DNA of 29,466 bases, taken from the NCBI GenBank assembly GCA_013696015.1, contig JACCZI010000073.1, positions 1 through 29,466 on the forward strand. Reading direction: 5' to 3'. Shown here one piece after another: positions 22,449 to 28,870 of this stretch. Under the pieces are notes generated by a model. That model searched no databases. It had not been told where the DNA came from and worked only from the letters and a program-made list of their open reading frames with translations. How positions within the stretch are numbered: the stretch's first letter is position 1; the number at the start of each line of letters is the position of its first letter. The translations under genes and the position numbers were made by a program. This stretch comes from Nocardioidaceae bacterium. GTDB taxonomy: Bacteria; Actinomycetota; Actinomycetes; Propionibacteriales; Nocardioidaceae.

Positions 22449-23222
22449 TCAGCGGCTGCGCCGGTCGAGGAACGCATGCATCGCCGCCCGGGCCTCGTCC
22501 GAACCGAAGAGCCGGGCCGACTGCACGGCCACCTGCTCGCCGAGCTCGTCGATGCGGCGCAGCAGCGGCGAGTTGAGCAGGGCCTTTGTCTCGCGCAGGC
22601 CCTGCGGGCTGCCCTGGCACCATGAGTCGACTACCGACTGGACGGCCGCCTCGAGTTCGGCGTCGGGCACCGTCCGCGTGACGAGGCCGATGCGCTCTGC
22701 CTCGGCGGCATCGAAAGTCTCGCCGCCCAGAAACGTCTCGCTGGCCGCCCGCGCGGTCAGCCGCGGCAGCGTGGTGAGGGAGATGACCGCAGGCGCAAGG
22801 CCGAGCCGGACCTCGGTGAACGCGTACGTCACCGACGCCGCACTGATCGCGACGTCGCAGGCGCTGACGATGCCGAGGCCACCAGCTCGAACCGGCCCGT
22901 GAACGCGGGCGACGACCGGTGTGCCCATTGCGACGATCCGGCGCTGCAGGGCGACGATGTCCCGGGCGCCACGTTCCATCCCGCCGCTGGTCGCCTCCAC
23001 CATGTCGGCGCCGGCGCAAAACACCGGCCCGGCAGCGGCAACGACGACGGCCCGCACGGCGGGGTCGGCGTCCGCGGCGTCCAGATGGTCACCGAGCTGC
23101 TGCAGCAGCGCCTTGCTTAAAGCGTTCCGGTTCGCGGAGCTGTCCAGTGTCACGACAGCCACCGAAGCGTCGTCGGAGCGAACGCTGACGTCGAGGTGTA
23201 CCAGCTCGGTCGGTCCCGTCAT
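22449..23222 (-). CDS. Enoyl-CoA hydratase/isomerase (crotonase) family protein lacking one catalytic Glu
   Basis: A 257-residue crotonase-fold protein. The first oxyanion-hole segment is GPVFCAGADMVE (about 55-70). The second is VRAGGLGIVSACD, where the usual GGG-x-E catalytic glutamate (Glu144 of rat hydratase) is replaced by Gly. The other glutamate position (Glu164) is kept in FTEVRLG. With one acid missing, simple hydration may be impaired and an isomerase, lyase or hydrolase role is possible. ATG 23222 is chosen because AGGA lies about 9 bases upstream and because longer starts would reach into the divergent MFS promoter. No fatty-acid or leucine-catabolism genes are adjacent, so the pathway is unknown. 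It is divergent from the MFS exporter across 64 bases. Confidence 0.88.
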   Translation of the reverse strand: MTGPTELVHLDVSVRSDDASVAVVTLDSSANRNALSKALLQQLGDHLDAADADPAVRAVVVAAAGPVFCAGADMVEATSGGMERGARDIVALQRRIVAMGTPVVARVHGPVRAGGLGIVSACDVAISAASVTYAFTEVRLGLAPAVISLTTLPRLTARAASETFLGGETFDAAEAERIGLVTRTVPDAELEAAVQSVVDSWCQGSPQGLRETKALLNSPLLRRIDELGEQVAVQSARLFGSDEARAAMHAFLDRRSR

Positions 23223-23252
23223 GGCCCGATCCTGACGCATGCCACCGGCCCC

Positions 23253-23280
23253 GGAACACGTGGTGATGTAGCGGTGTTCC
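23253..23280. promoter_or_regulatory. Candidate operator: perfect 7-bp inverted repeat upstream of the MFS exporter
   Basis: GGAACAC (23253-23259) and GTGTTCC (23274-23280) are separated by 14 bases. The right arm ends 6 bases before the MFS ATG, and the left arm is 31 bases from the hydratase-family start. Position and symmetry fit a repressor site controlling both divergent genes, but no regulator gene is present nearby. Confidence 0.45.
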
Positions 23281-23286
23281 AGCGGC

Positions 23287-24714
23287 ATGACCGCGACCGA
23301 ACAGCCGGTCACGACGACCGAGGCCGCGGTGCGTATCGGGACCGCCCAGGGCCGTTGGATCCTCGCCGCCGCGATCCTCGGATCCGGGATGGCGTTCCTG
23401 GACGGCAGCGTCGTCTATGTCGCGGTGCGGGCCATCGGCGACGACCTCGGCGCCTCCCTGGCCGACCTGCAATGGGTCATCAACGCGTACCTGCTCACGC
23501 TGGCCGCCCTGATCCTGCTGGGTGGGTCACTGGGTGACCGCTTCGGGCGGCGGCGGGTGTTCGTCGTCGGAGTGGTGTGGTTCGCGGTCGCGAGCGCCGC
23601 CTGCGCGCTCGCACCGACGGCCGCGTTGCTCATCGGCGCACGAGCCCTGCAGGGCGTCGGTGGCGCGTTGCTCACTCCCGGCAGCCTGGCGATGATCCAG
23701 GCCTCGTTCTGCGCGGAGGACCGCGCCCGCGCGATCGGCATCTGGTCCGGTCTTGCCGGGGTCACCACCGCGATCGGCCCGTTCGTGGGTGGGTGGCTGA
23801 TCGAGGTGGCGAGCTGGCGTTACGTGTTCTGGATCAACGTGCCGCTCGCTGTCGCTGTCGCGCTGGTGGCCGGGCGCCATGTCCCCGAGACCCGCGACCC
23901 GCAGGCCGCGCACAGCTTCGACGTCGCCGGTGCGCTGCTCGGCTGCCTCGGGCTGGCCGGCATCACGTACGCGCTGATCGAGTCCGGTGACGGCACATGG
24001 ACGTACGCCGCGGGAGCAGGCGGCGTTGCCGCGTTGGCAGCATTCGTCATCACCGAGCGCCGGCGCCGAGCGCCGATGGTGCCACCGACGTTGTTCGCGT
24101 CACGGGTCTTCAACTCCACCAACGCGCTGACCTTTGTCGTGTACGGGGCGCTGGGTGTCCTCATGTTCCTGCTGACCCTGCAGCTGCAGGTGGTGTCGGG
24201 CTACACGGCGCTGCAGGCCGGTGTCGCGTTGTTGCCGGTGACCGTGCTGATGCTCGTGCTGTCCGGCTGGTCCGGTGCACTGGCGGCGCGGATCGGACCG
24301 CGGCTGCAGCTGAGCATCGGTCCGCTGGTGGGCGCTATCGGCGCCCTGATGCTGCTCATGGTTGACGGCGAGGGCAGCTACTGGACCCGGGTGCTGCCGG
24401 GCGTGTTCGTCTTCGGGCTCGGGCTGGCGGCGCTGGTAGCGCCGCTGACGGCCACGGTGCTGGCCGCCGCTCCGGACCGCTACGCCGGTATCGCCAGCGG
24501 GGTGAACAATGCCGTGGCCCGGGCCGGCAGTCTGCTCGCGGTGGCGGCCCTACCGGTGGCCGTCGGCCTCAGCGGTGACGACTACCGGGACGCCGATGCC
24601 TTCAGCTCGGGCTACCGCGCCGCCATGGTGATATGCGCGGTGTTGCTGGCACTCGGTGGCGCCGCCGGCTGGTGGGGTCTGCGCCGCACCAGCACCTCGG
24701 CGCTGACCACGTAG
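23287..24714 (+). CDS. MFS multidrug/metabolite exporter, DHA2-type (14 helices)
   Basis: 475 residues with about fourteen hydrophobic helices. Motif A in the loop between helices 2 and 3 reads GGSLGDRFGRRRVF. The antiporter motif C region is TAIGPFVGGWLIEVASWRYV, and ALQGVGGALLTPGSLAMI is the helix-4 motif B segment. These are the signatures of proton-coupled drug exporters of the 14-helix EmrB/QacA group. The N-terminal 20 residues are polar and cytoplasmic. ATG 23287 follows the candidate operator by 6 bases; no ribosome site is obvious. The divergent crotonase-family gene may be unrelated or may act on the exported compound. Its substrate is unknown. Confidence 0.93.
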   Translation: MTATEQPVTTTEAAVRIGTAQGRWILAAAILGSGMAFLDGSVVYVAVRAIGDDLGASLADLQWVINAYLLTLAALILLGGSLGDRFGRRRVFVVGVVWFAVASAACALAPTAALLIGARALQGVGGALLTPGSLAMIQASFCAEDRARAIGIWSGLAGVTTAIGPFVGGWLIEVASWRYVFWINVPLAVAVALVAGRHVPETRDPQAAHSFDVAGALLGCLGLAGITYALIESGDGTWTYAAGAGGVAALAAFVITERRRRAPMVPPTLFASRVFNSTNALTFVVYGALGVLMFLLTLQLQVVSGYTALQAGVALLPVTVLMLVLSGWSGALAARIGPRLQLSIGPLVGAIGALMLLMVDGEGSYWTRVLPGVFVFGLGLAALVAPLTATVLAAAPDRYAGIASGVNNAVARAGSLLAVAALPVAVGLSGDDYRDADAFSSGYRAAMVICAVLLALGGAAGWWGLRRTSTSALTT

Positions 24715-24741
24715 CGCCAGACCCCGGACGCCGCGCCGGTG

Positions 24742-24803
24742 GGCTACCGCTGGCGGTAGCCAGATGACCCCGACGCGCCCGGCGTGTCTGCCATCTGGCT
24801 ACC
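24742..24803. other. Two overlapping, mutually exclusive hairpins in a convergent intergenic region
   Basis: GGCTACCGC (24742-24750) pairs with GCGGTAGCC (24753-24761). The segment from 24755, GGTAGCCAGATG (24755-24766), instead pairs perfectly over 12 bp with CATCTGGCTACC (24792-24803) across 25 bases. The shared GGTAGCC arm means that only one hairpin can form at a time. The element lies 27 bases after the MFS stop. Confidence 0.6.
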
Positions 24804-24827
24804 CCCAGTCGAGGAGCACGCGCCGCA

Positions 24828-24853
24828 CCCGGCACGGCACGAGCCGTGCCGGG
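24828..24853. terminator. Perfect 11-bp hairpin, likely bidirectional terminator
   Basis: CCCGGCACGGC (24828-24838) pairs perfectly with GCCGTGCCGGG (24843-24853) around an ACGA loop, between the convergent MFS and fasciclin genes. No U-tract is present, as is usual in this kind of genome. Confidence 0.7.
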
Positions 24854-24884
24854 GCGACGCGAGTCGGTGTGAGCCGGTCCTCGG

Positions 24885-25550
24885 TCAGGCCAGGCTCGGC
24901 GGCATCAGCACCGAGTCGATGAGGTAGACCGTTGCGTTGGCGGTCTGCACGCCACCGCAGATGACCGTGGCGTCGTCGACCTTGAGGTCGTCGCCAGAGC
25001 CGGTGACCTCGACGGCATCGCCCTGGACTGATTCCTGGCTACCGGTGACCTTGTCCGGCGACAGCTGACCCGGGATGACGTGGTAGGTCAGGATCGTCGC
25101 CAGCGTGTCGGCGTTCTCCGGCTTGGCCAGGTCTTTCAGCGCACTCGCCGGAAGCTTGGCGAACGCGTCGTCGACCGGGGCGAAGACGGTGAACTCGTCA
25201 CCGTTGAGCGTGTCGACCAGGTTGACCTTGGGGTTGAACTCGCCGGACACGGTGGCGACAAGGGTCTTGAGCAACGGGTTGTTGCTTGCCGCGACTGCCA
25301 CCGGGTCCTGAGCCATGCCATCGACCGAGCCGGCCCCGGAAGGCACCGCCTTGGCGTAGTCGTCGCAGCCTTGACCGACCAGGTTGGCCATCATGTCGTC
25401 GCCGCCGCCGTCGGAGCTGGGCTCCTGGCTCGGCGTGGTGGAGCCGCCACCGGCGGTGTCGGTGCTCTCATCCGAGCCGCAAGCCGCCGAGAACATCGCC
25501 AACGAGGCGACGGCGCTGACGGCCAGGCCCTTCCGAATAGTTTTTTGCAT
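24885..25550 (-). CDS. Fasciclin-domain lipoprotein (MPT70/MPT83-like)
   Basis: 221 residues. A lipoprotein signal peptide (basic QKTIRKG, hydrophobic core, cleavage before Cys in FSAACGSD at about residue 24) is followed by a Ser/Gly/Asp-rich linker (about 25-52). One FAS1 domain (about 80-220) has the H1 motif DEFTVFAPVDDAF, the YHVIPGQ segment and the H2-type IYLIDSVLM-like ending (read here as VYLIDSVLMPP). FAS1 proteins act at the cell surface in adhesion or protein contact. ATG 25550 has GAGAGGG about 8-14 bases upstream. It follows the molybdoenzyme gene after 52 bases on the same strand and is probably co-transcribed. I see no sigK or rskA gene, which accompany related fasciclin genes in mycobacteria. 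Confidence 0.92.
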   Translation of the reverse strand: MQKTIRKGLAVSAVASLAMFSAACGSDESTDTAGGGSTTPSQEPSSDGGGDDMMANLVGQGCDDYAKAVPSGAGSVDGMAQDPVAVAASNNPLLKTLVATVSGEFNPKVNLVDTLNGDEFTVFAPVDDAFAKLPASALKDLAKPENADTLATILTYHVIPGQLSPDKVTGSQESVQGDAVEVTGSGDDLKVDDATVICGGVQTANATVYLIDSVLMPPSLA

Positions 25551-25602
25551 TGTCTTTCCCTCTCTGTGGGTCCTGCTGGTGGTGCTGTACTCCCCGGTTT
25601 GA

Positions 25603-27201
25603 TCACTCCACGGTGAACTGGACGTTGTGCCATCCCGTGGCTCCGTCGGGCCGGGGCGGGACCCGCTCGGAAGTCTGTGTGGCGCCGGCCTTGTCGGTGG
25701 CCCGGACCGTCAACGTGTGGCTGCCTGGTGTGGCATCGGCCCACTGCCACGACCACTGTCGCCAGGTGTCCAGCGTGTCCTCGGTCGCGAGCTGCGCCAG
25801 CTCCCAGTCGCCTTCGTCGACGCGAACCTCGACCTGTGCGATGCCGGTGGTCTGCGCCCAGGCGACTCCTCCGGCACGTACGGCATCCGCGGGCAGCGAC
25901 TGGAAGGCACGGGGGACGTCGATCCGCGAGGCGGTCTTGATCGGCGCTTCCGGCGCCCAGTCGCGCTCGGTCCAGTACGCGGTGAAGTCGGAGAACCGGG
26001 TGACCTCGATCTCGGTCATCCACTTGGTCGCCGAGACGTAGCCGTAGAGGCCTGGGACGACCATCCGGGCGGGGAAGCCGTGCTCCAGCGGCAGCGGCGC
26101 GCCGTTCATCGCGATCGCCACCATCGCGTCACGGCCGTCCATCACCGCTTCGACCGGCGTGCCGATCGTGAAGTCGTCCACGCTGACCGAGCGGAGGGCA
26201 TCGGCATCTTGTTGCACACCGGCGCGATCCAGCAGGTCCTTGAGCGGCACGCCGATCCAGGTCGCGTTGCCGGCCAGCTCACCGCCGACCTCGTTGGAGA
26301 CGCAGGTCAGCGTGATGCGTCGCTCGATGAGACGCTCCTTGAGCAGGTCCTCGAAGGTCAGCTCGAGCTCGTTGTCGACCAGGCCGTGGATGCGCAGCGT
26401 CCAGGTGTCGGCGGGGACGTCGGGCACCTGCAGGTTGGTGTCGATGCGGTAGAAGTCGGTGTTGGCGGTGAGGTACGGCGTCACGCCGCGGACACCCGCC
26501 TCGACCCCCCGCGGCACCGGGCCGGCCGGGCTTGCGGGGATCGGGACCTGGATGTCCGCGCGGGAAGCGGCGGCCGCCGAGCCGCCGACCAACCGCGTGA
26601 TGACACCGCCGGCCGCTGCAGCCGCTCCGGTCGCCATCACGGCGGCGAGGAAACGCCGCCGGTCGAAGCCGCTCGGCACGTCGTCACCGGGGTGCGGGGC
26701 CAGCCAGTTGTCCGAGCTACGACCCGAGCGGCGCCCGAGGGTGGCGAGCAACCAGGCCAGTCCCGCCATGCTGACGAGGGTCGCGAGGATTGACGGAAGC
26801 ACGACGAGCAAGGGGTGAGCGGTCGCGGTGCGATCGGTCGCGGCCGCAGCCAGTGCCGCGAGGCCGAGCAGGCCGGTGATGCCCAACGCGACGCGGGGAT
26901 GACGCAGCCCGATCACCCCTGCGGCCGCAGCCACCAGCGCGATGACGACGGCGACGCTACCGATCAGGATCGGCTTGTCGGCGGTGCCGAACTGCTCGAT
27001 CGCGAAGTCCTTCAGCGCCGGAGGCGCCATGTCGATGGTGCGGTTGCCGACCGAGATGAGCGGTGAGGGCACGCCGGTGAGCGCTCCGGACACCGCCGAT
27101 GACACGGCCACGCCCGTCGCGGCGGCCAGGATGCCGGCGCCAGCGGCCACGATGCGGGTGGAGGCCCGAAATCTGCTCACGTGGAGTGTTCGTCTCCACA
27201 C
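25603..27201 (-). CDS. Membrane-bound sulfite-oxidase-type molybdopterin oxidoreductase with predicted internal Tat signal
   Basis: 532 residues counted from GTG 27201; a second start, GTG 27180, would remove 7 residues and is equally plausible. Four hydrophobic helices (about 16-38, 78-99, 104-122, 131-153) are followed by a cytosolic loop with RRRFLAA (181-187) leading into a fifth helix (about 184-203), a twin-arginine signal in mid-protein. The oxidoreductase domain (about 240-420) holds the molybdenum-ligand Cys300 in TLTCVSNEVGG. A C-terminal Mo-co dimerisation beta-sandwich follows (about 425-532). Streptomyces Sco3746, described as integrated by Sec and Tat together, has the same five-helix plan. 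The catalytic part would be exported folded with its cofactor. The substrate is unknown; sulfite, methionine sulfoxide or other S/N-oxides are possible. It heads an apparent two-gene unit with the fasciclin lipoprotein. Confidence 0.9.
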   Translation of the reverse strand: MWRRTLHVSRFRASTRIVAAGAGILAAATGVAVSSAVSGALTGVPSPLISVGNRTIDMAPPALKDFAIEQFGTADKPILIGSVAVVIALVAAAAGVIGLRHPRVALGITGLLGLAALAAAATDRTATAHPLLVVLPSILATLVSMAGLAWLLATLGRRSGRSSDNWLAPHPGDDVPSGFDRRRFLAAVMATGAAAAAGGVITRLVGGSAAAASRADIQVPIPASPAGPVPRGVEAGVRGVTPYLTANTDFYRIDTNLQVPDVPADTWTLRIHGLVDNELELTFEDLLKERLIERRITLTCVSNEVGGELAGNATWIGVPLKDLLDRAGVQQDADALRSVSVDDFTIGTPVEAVMDGRDAMVAIAMNGAPLPLEHGFPARMVVPGLYGYVSATKWMTEIEVTRFSDFTAYWTERDWAPEAPIKTASRIDVPRAFQSLPADAVRAGGVAWAQTTGIAQVEVRVDEGDWELAQLATEDTLDTWRQWSWQWADATPGSHTLTVRATDKAGATQTSERVPPRPDGATGWHNVQFTVE

Positions 27202-27206
27202 ACACG

Positions 27207-27227
27207 GTGGATTGGTGGAGTTGTGGA
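27207..27227. repeat. Three GTGGA words at exact 8-bp spacing upstream of the molybdoenzyme
   Basis: GTGGA occurs at 27207-27211, 27215-27219 and 27223-27227. On the minus strand these are TCCAC repeats directly upstream of the GTG at 27201. Further GTGGA/TCCAC words at 27181-27185 and 27195-27199 flank the start. A regulator-binding array is possible. Confidence 0.45.
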
Positions 27228-27272
27228 AACTTCACCGATGCGCTAGCGCCGCCACGACCGAAGGGCGGCCGA

Positions 27273-27278
27273 TAGCGT
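27273..27278 (+). promoter_or_regulatory. -10 box (TAGCGT) of a likely leaderless promoter
   Basis: TAGCGT is followed by 7 bases and GTG at 27286, the same spacing as at three other genes in this window. Confidence 0.5.
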
Positions 27279-27285
27279 TCCGGGC

Positions 27286-28086
27286 GTGAAGCATGCCCTG
27301 TTCCTGCCGATCTTCGACGCGCTTGCCGAACCAGCTGCGGTGGCGGATCTGGCGGTCCACGCCGAGGCCGCCGGCTGGGATGGGCTCTTCGTGTGGGACC
27401 ACATCGCCTACTCCGCTCCGGTTGCCGCGATCGCCGACCCGTGGATCACGTTGGCAGCCGTCGCCTGCGCCACCGAGCGGCTGCGGCTCGGCCCGATGAT
27501 CACGCCGCTGCCGCGGCGGCGGCCCGTGAAGGTGGCGCGCGAAGTCGCGACGCTGGATCGGTTGTCGGTCGGTCGGGTGACTCTCGGCGTCGGCATCGGC
27601 GGAGACGGCGCCAGCGAGTTCAGCGGGACCGGTGAGGAGCTCGACGCCCGACGCCGTGGGCAGATGCTTGACGAGAGCCTCGACATCCTGACCGCCGCCT
27701 GGTCCGGCGCGCCGGTGAGCCGACGCGGGGAGCACTACGTCGTCGACGGCCTGACGATCCGACCGATACCCGTACAGCGCCCACGACCTCCCATCTGGGT
27801 TGCGCTGCGGCGCGGCAACCGGGCGCCACTTCGCCGTGCGGCACGTTACGACGGAATGTTCCCGATCGAGGTCGAGTCGCCGGCCCAGCTCGCCGAGATC
27901 GTGGCCGACGTCCGAACGCTGCGACCGGCTGCGTCAGGGCCTTTCGACGTGGCCGTCGGCGGACCCGCCGGCGCCGATCCACGGCCCTACGAGGCGGCGG
28001 GGGCGACGTGGTGGATGGCGTCCTTCTCGCCGTACGACCTCAGCCTCGACACGGTGCGCGGCGTCGCGCGTGCCGGACCTACCTAG
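27286..28086 (+). CDS. LLM-class (luciferase-like) flavin/F420-dependent oxidoreductase
   Basis: A 266-residue TIM-barrel oxidoreductase of the bacterial luciferase superfamily. Recognisable segments are AEAAGWDGLFVWDHI (about 26-40), LGPMITPLPRRRPVKVAREVATLDRLSVGRVTLGVGIG (two strands around the cofactor site, about 68-105) and a shortened C-terminal barrel ending in AGATWWMASFS. Actinobacterial members often use coenzyme F420, but FMN cannot be excluded by eye. At 266 residues it is shorter than many LLM proteins (about 290-340) and lacks part of the usual insertion. GTG 27286 is supported by a -10 box at leaderless spacing. It is divergent from the molybdoenzyme and convergent with the importer ATPase; no pathway partner is visible. 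Confidence 0.88.
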   Translation: MKHALFLPIFDALAEPAAVADLAVHAEAAGWDGLFVWDHIAYSAPVAAIADPWITLAAVACATERLRLGPMITPLPRRRPVKVAREVATLDRLSVGRVTLGVGIGGDGASEFSGTGEELDARRRGQMLDESLDILTAAWSGAPVSRRGEHYVVDGLTIRPIPVQRPRPPIWVALRRGNRAPLRRAARYDGMFPIEVESPAQLAEIVADVRTLRPAASGPFDVAVGGPAGADPRPYEAAGATWWMASFSPYDLSLDTVRGVARAGPT

Positions 28087-28097
28087 CGCTTGTGACA

Positions 28098-28113
28098 GCC
28101 CTGGCTAGAGGGC
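28098..28113. terminator. Weak hairpin between the convergent LLM and ABC ATPase genes
   Basis: GCCCT (28098-28102) pairs with AGGGC (28109-28113) around GGCTAG in the 31-base convergent gap. The stem is short, so the terminator call is tentative. Confidence 0.3.
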
Positions 28114-28117
28114 GCGG

Positions 28118-28870
28118 TCACGATGCCGCGGTCCGGAAGCGGCGCAGGAACGCTGCCGTACGTTCATGACGCGGCGCGTCGAGCAGCTGCACCGGCGGAC
28201 CCTCCTCGAGTACCACGCCCTCGTCCAGGAAGACCATCCGGTCAGCGACCTCGCGGGCAAAGGCCATCTCGTGCGTCGCCATCAGGATCGTCATGCCCTG
28301 CTGCTTGAGATCATTGATCGCCTCCAGCACCTCGCCCACCAGCTCGGGGTCGAGAGCCGACGTGATCTCGTCGAGCAACAGCAGCCGCGGCTGCATGGCC
28401 AACGCCTGCGCCAGAGCCACCCGCTGCTGCTGGCCGCCGGACAGCTGGTCGGGGTGCACGGCGACCTTGTCCTCGAGCCCGAAGCGGCGCAGCAGCAGCC
28501 GGGCTGACGCATCGGCCTCAGCACGCGGCAGCCGGCGCAGCCGTCGCGGCGCGAGCGTGACGTTGTCGAGCACGGACATGTGGGGGAACAGGTTGTACGC
28601 CTGGAACACCATGCCGATCTCGCGGCGTACCGCGTCCGCGTCGACACGCGGGTCGGTGATGTCACGCCCGTCCAGCTCGACCGTGCCGTCGTCCACGGCC
28701 TCCAGCAGGTTGACGCACCGCAGCAGCGTCGACTTGCCCGACCCGCTGGAGCCGATGAGCGCGACGACCTCGTGGGTGTCGAGCCGCAGGTCCACCCCGC
28801 GCAGGACCTGGTGGCGCCCGAAGCTCTTGCACACCGAGTCCAGCCGCAGCAGCGGCACCGTGTCGGTCAT
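28118..28870 (-). CDS. Polar amino-acid ABC importer ATP-binding protein (GlnQ-like)
   Basis: A 250-residue cytosolic ATPase. Walker A is GSSGSGKST (about 38-46), the Q-loop is VFQAYNLFPHMSVLDNVTLAP, the signature is LSGGQQQRVALAQALA, Walker B is RLLLLDEITSALD and the H-loop is MATHEMAFAREVADR. The NLFPHM and HEMAFAREVADR segments are characteristic of the glutamine/histidine/arginine importer family. ATG 28870 shares its first base with the last base of the permease stop (TGATG), so translation is coupled. An upstream open frame to 29182 is only the shadow of the permease gene. It energises uptake together with the membrane protein encoded just before it; a substrate-binding protein is expected further right, outside the window. 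Confidence 0.94.
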   Translation of the reverse strand: MTDTVPLLRLDSVCKSFGRHQVLRGVDLRLDTHEVVALIGSSGSGKSTLLRCVNLLEAVDDGTVELDGRDITDPRVDADAVRREIGMVFQAYNLFPHMSVLDNVTLAPRRLRRLPRAEADASARLLLRRFGLEDKVAVHPDQLSGGQQQRVALAQALAMQPRLLLLDEITSALDPELVGEVLEAINDLKQQGMTILMATHEMAFAREVADRMVFLDEGVVLEEGPPVQLLDAPRHERTAAFLRRFRTAAS

